This document shows, one piece after another, positions 9,150 through 17,637 of a stretch of DNA of 64,000 nucleotides. The DNA comes from Mariniphaga sp041687255 (lineage in GTDB: Bacteria; Bacteroidota; Bacteroidia; Bacteroidales; Prolixibacteraceae): positions 1 through 64,000 of the forward strand of contig JAWLCL010000018.1 of assembly GCA_041687255.1 (NCBI GenBank). The letters are read 5' to 3'. A program made the translations under genes and the position numbers. How positions within the stretch are numbered: position 1 is the stretch's first letter; each line of letters begins with the position of its first letter. The notes under the pieces were generated by a model. It searched no databases. It was not told the DNA's origin and saw nothing but the letters and a program-made list of their open reading frames with translations.

Positions 9150-10370
9150 ATGACTAAATTCAAACTTTCCCTGATGATGCTTCTCCAGTATATGATGTAT
9201 GCAGTGTGGTGGGTTCCACTGGCTGCCTACCTCACGAACCTTGAAGTTGGAAGCACTCAAAAAGCGTTAATCTTAAGTTCAATGGCCATAGGCTGTATGG
9301 CATCTCCCCTGGTGGGCATGCTTGCCGACCGGTTCTGGCCGGCACAAAAAGTACTTGCCGGGTTAAATTTAGTTCATGGAATGATGCTGATATGGGCAGG
9401 CACAACAAACAATCCTGACATCCTGTTTCTTAGCCTTTTACTGGCGATGCTGGCATATATGCCGTCGTGGAGCCTCACAAGCGCTATTGCTATGGCTCAC
9501 CTGCCATCTGAAGATTTTCCTAAGATTAGAGCCTTTGGCTCCATCGGATGGGTAGCTTCAGGGATTTTCAGCATCATCTTTATACAGGTTTTTAATGTTA
9601 ATTTTGACGGAACGCATCTTCCCTTTTATTGTGGTGCAGGTGTTAGTTTATTTGCTGTTTTCTTCAATTTTTCGTTGCCCGATACACCCCCCCTGGCAAA
9701 AGGCGAAAAAGCAACTCTTATCGATGCGTTTGGTTTAAGATCGGTGAAATTGATGAAAGAACGTAATTTCTTTGTATTTATCATGCTTTCTTTTTTGTCG
9801 ATGATACCATTCGCCATGTATTACTCCTATTTTTCGGAATTTCTCCTTGATATAAACATTCGGTACATCTCAATTACCATTAACTGGGGAATCCTGGCCG
9901 AATTGGGATTTCTCCTTCTGGTGCCCTTTGCTGTAAGAAAATTTGGATTGAGAAAAACCATGGCTTTTGGGCTCGTGGCTTTGGTTCTCCGATATTTTTC
10001 CTTTTATTCGGGGGGCGCTGTAAACCAGCCCTGGATGTATTATATCGGTATACTTGTTCATGGTTTAATCTTTGGATTCTTTTATGTTGGCGGCCAGATT
10101 TACATCGATAAAAAAGCACCCCGGCAACTCAAGTCACAAGCTCAGGGTTTTATATTCCTGGTTACCTTTGGTGCCGGATTGCTGGTCGGAAACTTTTTTT
10201 CAGCCAAACTGATCGATTATTACACAACAGCCGACGGCTACAACTGGGATGCCATCTGGATGGTTACCACATTGCTCTCTGCAGGATTGTTGTTAATTTT
10301 TGTACTCCTATTTAAACCGGAGAAAAAATATCAAGAGTCAGCTTCTTTTTCCGCTGTGGGTGCTGAATGA
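9150..10370 (+). CDS. MFS carrier, nucleoside:H+ symporter type
   Basis: A 406-residue inner-membrane protein with about 12 hydrophobic segments. Its sequence resembles the nucleoside:H+ symporter family (NupG/XapB/YegT type, about 400-420 residues). Features are an N-terminal LSLMMLLQYMMYAVWWVPL helix, SPLVGMLADRFWPAQKVL after helix 2 (the MFS loop 2-3 motif), RAFGSIGWVASGI in helix 5, and a C-terminal half with HGLIFGFFYVGGQIYIDKKAP. Many Bacteroidota members are called nucleoside permeases without tests. It starts 130 bases beyond the susD terminator, so it needs its own promoter or readthrough. Proximity to an enzyme-free SusCD pair is suggestive but does not prove a shared substrate. Confidence 0.8.
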   Translation: MTKFKLSLMMLLQYMMYAVWWVPLAAYLTNLEVGSTQKALILSSMAIGCMASPLVGMLADRFWPAQKVLAGLNLVHGMMLIWAGTTNNPDILFLSLLLAMLAYMPSWSLTSAIAMAHLPSEDFPKIRAFGSIGWVASGIFSIIFIQVFNVNFDGTHLPFYCGAGVSLFAVFFNFSLPDTPPLAKGEKATLIDAFGLRSVKLMKERNFFVFIMLSFLSMIPFAMYYSYFSEFLLDINIRYISITINWGILAELGFLLLVPFAVRKFGLRKTMAFGLVALVLRYFSFYSGGAVNQPWMYYIGILVHGLIFGFFYVGGQIYIDKKAPRQLKSQAQGFIFLVTFGAGLLVGNFFSAKLIDYYTTADGYNWDAIWMVTTLLSAGLLLIFVLLFKPEKKYQESASFSAVGAE

Positions 10371-10424
10371 ACGGGAGCTGGAAAAACAGGTTCATCTGAA
10401 TGCTTTGAAATTATTCAAATTCTT

Positions 10425-12197
10425 TCAACTGAAAAATAAATAATACCAGAACGTTCCGGCAAAATTTTGATGCAGTGCACGCTGTGCCTGCTCCCGCCTG
10501 GAACTGTTCTGTTGAAATACCTGGTAGTACTGGTTGAAATGGTGTTCCGTTTCTTTGCCGGTATCCAGGTATTTCAGTTCAGGAAGGTTGCCCATCCGTA
10601 ACAACTTATAACCCGATACCGCTTCATCAATATGTTTTGGCAAACGGGCATACCCGGCTTTTTCAAGTAATGGAAGATTTCTTACAACCCCTTCAATATC
10701 CTTGTTTAACAGCAACAGGGCAAATTTATATTCAATGGCAAATACATTGGTTGAATCTGAAGCAAGAATATAGTCGATGTTGATTGCGGGCTCATCAGAA
10801 AGTACAAAAAAATCATTTTCGGGCCTGTAATGCTTTGCCAATCCCAGCTCAGGATGTGCATCCACCGCAACATCATTGTACAAAAGTTTTCTGAAGGCTT
10901 TGGCCTCTTTGCGGTAAAATAAAGACTGTTCTAAAATATGAATATACTTTTCAGCTACTTTATAGTTTCCGTTAATCAATTCAGTTTTTATGAGCATTTT
11001 TAATCCCTCGGGAGTATATCCACGCATAACCATATATTCATAGGCCCATCGATGTGCTTCATTTATCAGCCCCAGGGTGTAGTAATAATTGCCGCCCCTG
11101 CGAAGAACCTCCCCTAAAGTTTCCCATTTCAGAAAGAGTGTGCCTGCATCAGGACTTTGAGGAAATTCAAACATCCGCCCGGTCAGCTGTCCTGTTTTTG
11201 CCAATGCAATGTTGTTAAGAAAAAGAGTTAATTTATTTGTTGACGGTGTGCTTTCATTATAAGCAATCAGTTCATTGTATTTTCCTTCATAAAATAACTT
11301 TTCCACATAAAAATAGTCGCTGTTCTTCTTATCTGTCCGAAAGGTGATTGCTCCTGCCAATACCAGAATTACCCCAATAGAAGCCGGTTGCCACCAATTG
11401 AATCTCCCCGACTGTCTTATTAGTTTAAGAACATCAATTTTAAATAACAGGGGTAATAAAATAATTACCCCCGCTAAAAGACTGAACTCCCAAATCTGCA
11501 TTCCGGCATTAAGATGGGAATAAGGAAATTGCACAAGATTTTCAATGGATGCATAAAAAAGATATTCCTGTGAAATAAAGAATGAAACAAATGCCAGCAG
11601 GAATAACAGAGACAACAGAAACCAACGGTTCTTTCTCTTACCGGTTATTAAATAGAGTGAGTACATTATAAAAAAAAGCCAGGCAAATCCTCCAGTTATA
11701 AAATACCAGGCAGGAAAAAAAGCAACAGGTAACCATTGTCGTTTTATGCTGTTCAACCTAATGGTGGCATAAAAAAATACTAAATTCAGCAATACACCTA
11801 AAGTAACTACAGGTAAAAACTGGTAGTGTGCATGCAGGTAAATAAAACCGGCACCAATAAAAAATGGAATAAAACCGGTTCGGTTGCCTGAAATCTTATA
11901 ACCTATTAATACCGTTACCTTTACTATAAGAAGAATAGTTATTGAAAGTAAAAACGCACCTAATATTTCATAATAATAAAAAGCAGTAAAAACCTTCCCC
12001 AGGTATTCAAGCAGTTTTCCCGGCTGCGTAAGATGTTCCTCAAGATAACCAAATGATACAAGGAAAAAAGTAGATTTTTCCTGATAATAAAAAATATAAC
12101 CGGCAAACCAACCAAAGTAAACAAACGAAACAAGAAATAACAGTATGTATGGCAATGCCGTTAAAAGATTTTTGGTTTTTAATTCAGTAGATTGCAT
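10425..12197 (-). CDS. DUF6057 family membrane protein
   Basis: A 590-residue protein. Roughly the first 290 residues form about nine or ten transmembrane helices. The remainder is soluble and helical with TPR-like character (short repeated helices around LIAYNESTPSTNKLTLFLNN and the MLIKTELINGNYKVAEKYIHI region). The architecture matches what I know as DUF6057 of Bacteroidales, whose function is unknown. It lies 9 bases downstream of the heme-motif PD40 lipoprotein gene on the same strand, so the two are almost certainly co-transcribed and may form an inner-membrane/periplasm complex. It converges on the MFS gene with only 54 bases between stops and no obvious strong terminator. Family call fair; role unknown. 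Confidence 0.7.
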   Translation of the reverse strand: MQSTELKTKNLLTALPYILLFLVSFVYFGWFAGYIFYYQEKSTFFLVSFGYLEEHLTQPGKLLEYLGKVFTAFYYYEILGAFLLSITILLIVKVTVLIGYKISGNRTGFIPFFIGAGFIYLHAHYQFLPVVTLGVLLNLVFFYATIRLNSIKRQWLPVAFFPAWYFITGGFAWLFFIMYSLYLITGKRKNRWFLLSLLFLLAFVSFFISQEYLFYASIENLVQFPYSHLNAGMQIWEFSLLAGVIILLPLLFKIDVLKLIRQSGRFNWWQPASIGVILVLAGAITFRTDKKNSDYFYVEKLFYEGKYNELIAYNESTPSTNKLTLFLNNIALAKTGQLTGRMFEFPQSPDAGTLFLKWETLGEVLRRGGNYYYTLGLINEAHRWAYEYMVMRGYTPEGLKMLIKTELINGNYKVAEKYIHILEQSLFYRKEAKAFRKLLYNDVAVDAHPELGLAKHYRPENDFFVLSDEPAINIDYILASDSTNVFAIEYKFALLLLNKDIEGVVRNLPLLEKAGYARLPKHIDEAVSGYKLLRMGNLPELKYLDTGKETEHHFNQYYQVFQQNSSRREQAQRALHQNFAGTFWYYLFFS

Positions 12198-12206
12198 GGT
12201 TTGATT

Positions 12207-13676
12207 CTATTTTTTTGCCCATTTAACCTGTAAGGGTTCCTGTCCGGCAGCATTTCTCAACTGACCCGGTGTAAATGATACTTCAGATTTAGAGAATTCC
12301 GGAATATTAAATGTTTTTACAAGCCGGTCGTAAAAAAGTGGATCTTTTTGTGGCAGTATAAAAGGCTTCCCAACATCTCCGTCTGCAGAAACATAAGCCA
12401 CATAGGGCCGTGCAGAAAGTCCGTCACCCCGTTTACTGCTAAACACCAGCCACCTGCCACTGGAAGACCAGGAATGATAACTTTCAGTAAATTCACTGTT
12501 GACCGGGAGCACTTTTACATTTAAATCCGGGAGATCGATGGAATAAAGATCTGCCTCTTTGTGCCATATCGGAAAGCAACCGTAATCGTGCATTGTAAAA
12601 ACAAGGGTATTCCCGTCGGGTGCCATGCGGGGAAAAGAAACGCTTTTATTCTTTAATGAAGCCTGGAAAACAGTATCAACATTTCCAAATTTTCGTGTAG
12701 AAGGGTCAAATGAAATCCGGCATAGATCGTAACGGATGTTGCGGTAGTCATACCCTTCTTCAATTTGTTTTGCCCGGCAAAAATAAAGTGTTCTGCCATC
12801 GGGTGACCACTCGGGATAAGTATCCATATACAGGTGACCATCTTCAACCGGAACATTCAACATTTCATTCTTTTCCCGATCGTATAAAATAAGCGAAGAA
12901 TTTAAATCTGAGACTTCGATCTTTTTTAAATCTGCTGAATGAAATTGCTGCACCACCTTATTTGATGAAAAAGCAACATATTTTCCCGAAGGATGCCAGC
13001 GGGGATAAACCGCACCATTTTCCATTTCATCTGTTTTAAGATTTATTTTTTCCAGATCTCCGTCTTTCAGAAAATAGGTACCTCCCAAAGAACCTCTAAC
13101 ATGAAAAAGAAAATCATCACTGTTATGGGCATTGAAGGAATGACAGTTTACACAATTCTGCTCCAGTACATTATTTTTTACAATCGTTCGCTCTTTAAAA
13201 CTTTCAAGATGCCGTTGCACAATAGAAATTTCATTCCAGTTTTCAAATCCGGGATGCAAAAGACGATAATTTAAGAACGCATCAATTGAATCAGCAGAAA
13301 CAAACTGTTTAAAAGAAGAATACCGAAACCACTGATCTTCTTCTTTAGTATAAATTGTATAGGTTAATGAATCGTTTTTATTCTGTTCAAGCAGCTTTTT
13401 CCATTTTTTTTCAGGGAAATTTATAATTCCATCGGTTGAAACAACGGTAACAGAGCTTCCCGTTTCACCTGCTGCTTCAACGAAAAAGCGGCTTCCTTTC
13501 TCTTTTACAAAAAAATTCAAAGGAGCAATATTTACAGGGATGGTAATGTCGGCATAATTTGGCTGTAACAAAGGGTGCCGCTTATTATCCTGTGTGGATG
13601 TATCCGGTTTGATACTGCAGGAAAATACCAGGAAACTTATCAGGAAAAATAAATATTTCAAATGTTTTTGGTTCAT
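12207..13676 (-). CDS. PD40/TolB-like beta-propeller lipoprotein with a CxxCH heme motif
   Basis: A 489-residue lipoprotein (lipobox Cys20 in FLVFSC). Residues about 35-90 carry a conserved-looking segment (ADITIPVNIAPLNFFV). A single c-type heme site, CVNCH, lies at 175-179. From about residue 215 there are repeated WD40-like/PD40 blades (VYPRWHPSGKYVAFSSNK, TYPEWSPDGRTLYFCR, SFPRMAPDGNTLVFTMHD, SYHSWSSSGRWLVFSSKR). PD40 propellers usually bind peptides or other proteins in the periplasm; the heme site implies redox chemistry or sensing. The gene is first of a two-gene unit with the DUF6057 membrane protein. Members are often labelled TolB-like, but this is not TolB of the Tol-Pal system, because it lacks the TolB N-terminal domain and pal/tolA neighbours. 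Confidence 0.75.
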   Translation of the reverse strand: MNQKHLKYLFFLISFLVFSCSIKPDTSTQDNKRHPLLQPNYADITIPVNIAPLNFFVKEKGSRFFVEAAGETGSSVTVVSTDGIINFPEKKWKKLLEQNKNDSLTYTIYTKEEDQWFRYSSFKQFVSADSIDAFLNYRLLHPGFENWNEISIVQRHLESFKERTIVKNNVLEQNCVNCHSFNAHNSDDFLFHVRGSLGGTYFLKDGDLEKINLKTDEMENGAVYPRWHPSGKYVAFSSNKVVQQFHSADLKKIEVSDLNSSLILYDREKNEMLNVPVEDGHLYMDTYPEWSPDGRTLYFCRAKQIEEGYDYRNIRYDLCRISFDPSTRKFGNVDTVFQASLKNKSVSFPRMAPDGNTLVFTMHDYGCFPIWHKEADLYSIDLPDLNVKVLPVNSEFTESYHSWSSSGRWLVFSSKRGDGLSARPYVAYVSADGDVGKPFILPQKDPLFYDRLVKTFNIPEFSKSEVSFTPGQLRNAAGQEPLQVKWAKK

Positions 13677-13808
13677 AGTTTTATAATTGATTTCAAAAAT
13701 AAAAAATTGTCCTGTAATAAAGCAGATAAAAAGAAAATCATTTTCATTAAAAACAGCGACCTCAACTTTAAATTTATCAGAAAAAAGTGAAATTTACTTT
13801 CAATTCAT

Positions 13809-13838
13809 TTTGTTTTAAAAATATAGTTTATACATTTG
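13809..13838 (+). promoter_or_regulatory. Promoter of the ilv operon
   Basis: TTTG at 13809-13812 and TACATTTG at 13831-13838 match the Bacteroidota -33 and -7 elements, with an 18-base spacer. Transcription would start just before the leader peptide ATG at 13862, the right geometry for an attenuated leader transcript. Confidence 0.6.
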
Positions 13839-13861
13839 CCCTAATTAATGCTTTGAAATTA

Positions 13862-13933
13862 ATGAAATTGTTTTCTGTACATATTATTCTAGTCGTTCTC
13901 GTGGTCATTTCCATAATTACCGGGAAAGGATAG
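13862..13933 (+). CDS. ilv leader peptide (attenuator peptide)
   Basis: A 23-codon open frame, too short for standard gene calling, ending in TAG at 13931. Thirteen of its 23 residues are Ile, Leu or Val. Twelve of them fall in the 14-residue stretch at residues 6-19, including IILVVLVVISII. These are the end products of the operon that follows. A branched-chain-amino-acid-rich peptide placed between a promoter and a terminator ahead of ilvD is the classic design of transcription attenuation: scarce charged tRNA stalls the ribosome in this run and lets transcription continue. The last codons overlap the antiterminator strand (13921-13929). The reading is from the sequence; the mechanism is inferred by analogy with enteric ilv/leu leaders. 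Confidence 0.8.
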   Translation: MKLFSVHIILVVLVVISIITGKG

Positions 13934-13972
13934 AATTATATGTAATTTAAAGATACGTACAGGCCTTTCCCG
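13921..13972 (+). promoter_or_regulatory. Antiterminator pairing of the ilv leader
   Basis: Nine bases at the end of the leader peptide frame (13921-13929, cgggaaagg) are identical to the 3' arm of the terminator. They can pair perfectly with its 5' arm (13964-13972). A ribosome stalled in the Ile/Leu/Val codons leaves this strand free and the antiterminator forms; a ribosome reaching the stop codon at 13931 covers it and the terminator forms. Confidence 0.7.
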
Positions 13973-13992
13973 AAAACGGGAAAGGCTTTTTT
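13963..13992 (+). terminator. ilv attenuator terminator
   Basis: A perfect 10-bp stem (13963-13972 with 13977-13986), an AAAA loop, then six T (13987-13992). It lies 29 bases after the leader peptide stop and 32 bases before ilvD, so it can only act as a conditional terminator within the leader. Confidence 0.88.
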
Positions 13993-14024
13993 AATAAAAA
14001 AACATTAAAAAAAGAGTAAAAAGT

Positions 14025-15857
14025 ATGCAAATACCATTACGCAGCAACACCACCACCCAGGGCCGAAGGATGGCCGGAGCCAGAAGCCTTTGGCGGGCGA
14101 ACGGAATGAAGGAAGAACATTTTGGCCGGCCGGTTATAGCCATTGTCAATTCATTTACACAGTTTGTTCCGGGTCATGCTCACCTGCATAATATTGGACA
14201 GTATATTAAGAGTCTTATAGAAAAGGAGGGTTATTTCGGGGCAGAGTTTAACACAATAGCTATTGACGATGGCATAGCCATGGGGCACGACGGCATGTTG
14301 TATTCGCTTCCCTCGCGTGATGTAATCGCCGACAGTGTTGAATATATGTGTAACGGGCACAAGGTGGATGCAATGATTTGCATATCAAACTGCGATAAGA
14401 TTACTCCAGGAATGCTTATGGCTGCCATGCGGCTGAATATTCCTGCAGTATTTGTTTCGGGCGGCCCTATGGAAGCGGGAGAAATTGACAACAAGCATTA
14501 CGATTTGGTAGATGCAATGGTTATGGCTGCCGACAGTTCAGTTTCCGACCAGCAACTTGCAACAATTGAACAAAATGCCTGCCCCACCTGTGGTTCATGC
14601 TCAGGTATGTTTACCGCCAATTCGATGAATTGTCTTGCTGAGGCCATTGGACTTGCCTTACCTGGAAATGGCACAATAGTAGCTACACATGCCAACCGTA
14701 AAAAACTTTTTGAAGAAGGAGTAGAGAAGATAATTTCTGCCACCAAAAAATACTATTTCGAAGGCGACAATTCGGCTTTGCCCAGAAACATTGCTACCCG
14801 CGATGCCTTTTTAAATGCCATGAAACTGGATATCGCCATGGGGGGTTCAACAAATACGGTTCTGCATCTGTTAGCTATTGCGCATGAAGCAGGAGTAGAA
14901 TTTACAATGGAAGACATTGACCGGCTTTCAAGAATTACGCCCAATCTTTGTAAAGTTGCCCCCAGCTCGTCGTATCACGTGCAGGATGTGAACCGGGCAG
15001 GCGGTATTCTTTCAATTATGGCTGAATTAGATCGTGCAGGTCTCATGGAGACTTCAGTGAACCGCATTGACGGACGCACGCTGAAAGAAGCCATCGAAGC
15101 TTACGATATCATGAAATCTACTCTATCGGCCGACGCCATGCAACGGTACCTTTCTGCTCCGGGCGATGGAAAAAGAAACCTGGTACTGGCATCACAGGAA
15201 AATTATTATCCGGAGCTTGATACCGACCGGGAAAAAGGATGTATCCGGAATCTGGATAATGCTTACAGCAAAGACGGCGGACTGGCTGTACTTTATGGCA
15301 ACATTGCTGAAAAAGGATGCATTGTAAAAACTGCCGGTGTTGATGCCTCCGTTTTCAATTTCACAGGAAATGCGAGGGTGTTTGATTCACAGGAAGATGC
15401 AGTTAACGGAATTTTAGGCGACAAAGTTCAGAAGGGTGATGTGGTAGTTATCCGCTATGAAGGTCCGAAAGGCGGACCTGGCATGCAGGAAATGCTCTAC
15501 CCTACTTCGTACCTGAAATCGATGCAGCTCGACAAACACTGTGCATTAATTACCGATGGAAGGTTTTCAGGCGGGACATCAGGCTTATCAATTGGCCATG
15601 CATCGCCCGAAGCCGCTGCAGGAGGTGCCATTGCTCTTATTAAAGACAACGATAAAATTGAAATCGATATAATTAACCGCTCAATTAATCTGCTGATTTC
15701 AGATGCAGAACTGGCGGAGCGGAAACAACAGGAAGAGTCAAAAGGAGCAGATGCCTTTAGACCGGCCTTCCGGCAACGTGTGATTTCCAAAGCTTTAAAA
15801 GCCTATGCCAGCCTGGTTTCTTCGGCCGACATGGGTGCTGTTCGTTTAATTGAATAA
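14025..15857 (+). CDS. ilvD: Dihydroxy-acid dehydratase
   Basis: A 610-residue IlvD that dehydrates 2,3-dihydroxy-isovalerate and 2,3-dihydroxy-3-methylvalerate to the 2-keto acids of valine and isoleucine synthesis. Length and sequence are close to the E. coli enzyme (616 residues). Shared features are GRRMAGARSLWRANGM at the N-terminus, the Fe-S/metal cysteines in ISNCDKITPGMLMAAMR and NACPTCGSCSGMFTANSMN, the SRDVIADSVEYM block, the C-terminal YEGPKGGPGMQEMLYPTSY and ITDGRFSGGTSGLSIGH. Three Cys at the family positions imply a [4Fe-4S] rather than a [2Fe-2S] cluster by resemblance to the E. coli type. It is first of the ilvDBNC operon and is controlled by the leader attenuator immediately upstream. 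Confidence 0.97.
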   Translation: MQIPLRSNTTTQGRRMAGARSLWRANGMKEEHFGRPVIAIVNSFTQFVPGHAHLHNIGQYIKSLIEKEGYFGAEFNTIAIDDGIAMGHDGMLYSLPSRDVIADSVEYMCNGHKVDAMICISNCDKITPGMLMAAMRLNIPAVFVSGGPMEAGEIDNKHYDLVDAMVMAADSSVSDQQLATIEQNACPTCGSCSGMFTANSMNCLAEAIGLALPGNGTIVATHANRKKLFEEGVEKIISATKKYYFEGDNSALPRNIATRDAFLNAMKLDIAMGGSTNTVLHLLAIAHEAGVEFTMEDIDRLSRITPNLCKVAPSSSYHVQDVNRAGGILSIMAELDRAGLMETSVNRIDGRTLKEAIEAYDIMKSTLSADAMQRYLSAPGDGKRNLVLASQENYYPELDTDREKGCIRNLDNAYSKDGGLAVLYGNIAEKGCIVKTAGVDASVFNFTGNARVFDSQEDAVNGILGDKVQKGDVVVIRYEGPKGGPGMQEMLYPTSYLKSMQLDKHCALITDGRFSGGTSGLSIGHASPEAAAGGAIALIKDNDKIEIDIINRSINLLISDAELAERKQQEESKGADAFRPAFRQRVISKALKAYASLVSSADMGAVRLIE

Positions 15858-15889
15858 TACTTAGTTGATAACAAATAAATTCTTTAGAT

Positions 15890-17587
15890 ATGATGAAAAA
15901 GAAAATTTCCGGTTCCCACGCCGTAATTCTCTCCCTGCTGGAAGAGGGAGTGGATACCATTTTTGGCTATCCGGGAGGGGCAATAATGCCTATTTATGAT
16001 GCCCTGTACGACCATGACAAGAACGTTAGGCATATTCTTACACGCCATGAGCAAGGGGCTGTGCATGCAGCTGAAGGCTATGCCCGGGTGACCGGGAAAG
16101 CCGGGGTATGTTTTGCCACCTCCGGGCCCGGTGCAACAAATCTTATTACCGGCATTGCCGATGCCATGATTGATTCCACCCCTCTGGTATGCATTACCGG
16201 CCAGGTGGCCTCACCGCTGCTGGGGACCGATGCCTTCCAGGAATCGGATGTTCTGGGTATTTCAATGCCTGTAACGAAATGGAGCTACCAGATTACCACC
16301 CCGGAAGAGATACCGGAAGCCATTGCACAGGCTTTCTACATTGCGCAGACCGGCCGCCCGGGCCCTGTATTGCTTGATATCACCAAAGATGCCCAGTTTG
16401 GCGAGCTGGAATTTGAATACAAAAAATGCCGCAAAATAAGAAGTTATATTCCGGAGCCTCCCATCGATCCTTTTAAGGTAAAGGAAGCCGCCGATATTAT
16501 CGATGCAGCCGAAAAACCCCTTGTATTGTTTGGCCAGGGGGTAATCATAAGCCGTGCAGAAGAGGAACTTAAAGCTTTTGTGGAAAAGACAGGTATTCCC
16601 GCAGCCTGGACCCTTCTGGGACTCTCAGCACTGCCTACCGACCATCCTTTGAATGTGGGCATGCTTGGCATGCATGGGAACTATGGTCCCAACCTTCTGA
16701 CCAATCAGGCCGATGTTATCATTGCCGTAGGTATGCGTTTCGACGACAGGGTTACCGGTAAGGTGGGAGGCTACGCTACAAACGCAAAGGTTGTTCACCT
16801 GGAAATTGACCCATCGGAAATCGATAAGATCATTAAAGCCGATGTAGCCGTTTTGGGAAATGCAAAAAAGACGCTTAAAATGCTTTACGATAACGTGAAG
16901 TCTAACAGCCACGAGGATTGGGTAGAGGAATTCAGGGAATGCTATCGTATAGAAAACGAAAAAATAATAAATAAAGACCTGTTTCCCGAGAAACCTGGTC
17001 TTACAATGGGAGAAGTTATACGCATTGCCGGAGACAAAACCAATCATGAAGCAATACTGGTAACCGATGTAGGCCAGCATCAAATGGTTGCCTCGCGGTA
17101 CTTTAAATTCAGGCAACCCAGAAGTAATGTCACCTCCGGCGGATTAGGCACAATGGGATTCGGATTGCCGGCAAGTATGGGGGCACAGCTGGGAGCTCCC
17201 GACAGGACAGTTATTGCAGTTATCGGCGATGGCGGTTTCCAGATGACCATTCAGGAACTTGGAACCATCGCTCAAAATAAACTGCCGGTGAAAATTATTA
17301 TTCTTAACAACAATTTCCTGGGAATGGTGCGCCAGTGGCAACAACTGTTCTTCGAAAAAAGGTATTCCTTTACCGAATTGCAGAATCCCGACTTCATTAC
17401 CATCGGAAATGGGTTCGGCATAACAGGCCATAAGGTGGAAGTACGTGAAGATTTGGAAAGTGGAATTCAGCGTATGATTGAGCACCCCGGTCCTTACCTG
17501 CTCGAAGTTGTTATCGAAAAAGAAGACAATGTATTCCCTATGGTGCCAACAGGCGCTTCTGTTTCCGATATAATGCTCGAACCCTGA
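15890..17587 (+). CDS. ilvB: Acetolactate synthase large subunit
   Basis: A 565-residue thiamine-diphosphate enzyme that condenses pyruvate with pyruvate or 2-ketobutyrate, the committed step of branched-chain amino acid synthesis. Seen in order: the N-terminal PYR domain with the catalytic Glu in TRHEQGAVHAAEGYARVTG, the central FAD-binding domain (GLSALPTDHPLNVGMLGMHG), and the PP domain with the ThDP/Mg motif GDGGFQMTIQELGTIAQNKL ... NNNFLGMVRQWQ. It ends with a PTGASVSDIM tail, typical of anabolic synthases. It starts 32 bases after ilvD and is followed 50 bases later by its regulatory subunit. The subunit pairing marks it as biosynthetic rather than catabolic AlsS. An alternative start two codons in (Met2) is possible. 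Confidence 0.96.
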   Translation: MMKKKISGSHAVILSLLEEGVDTIFGYPGGAIMPIYDALYDHDKNVRHILTRHEQGAVHAAEGYARVTGKAGVCFATSGPGATNLITGIADAMIDSTPLVCITGQVASPLLGTDAFQESDVLGISMPVTKWSYQITTPEEIPEAIAQAFYIAQTGRPGPVLLDITKDAQFGELEFEYKKCRKIRSYIPEPPIDPFKVKEAADIIDAAEKPLVLFGQGVIISRAEEELKAFVEKTGIPAAWTLLGLSALPTDHPLNVGMLGMHGNYGPNLLTNQADVIIAVGMRFDDRVTGKVGGYATNAKVVHLEIDPSEIDKIIKADVAVLGNAKKTLKMLYDNVKSNSHEDWVEEFRECYRIENEKIINKDLFPEKPGLTMGEVIRIAGDKTNHEAILVTDVGQHQMVASRYFKFRQPRSNVTSGGLGTMGFGLPASMGAQLGAPDRTVIAVIGDGGFQMTIQELGTIAQNKLPVKIIILNNNFLGMVRQWQQLFFEKRYSFTELQNPDFITIGNGFGITGHKVEVREDLESGIQRMIEHPGPYLLEVVIEKEDNVFPMVPTGASVSDIMLEP

Positions 17588-17637
17588 GCTTCGGATTTAT
17601 TAAATGAAAGATGTAAATTGAACATAAATTAAAAAAA

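Noticed and set aside
12207..13676. TolB of the Tol-Pal system
   Set aside because: PD40 blades are present, but there is a heme motif, a lipobox, no TolB N-terminal domain and no tol/pal neighbours.
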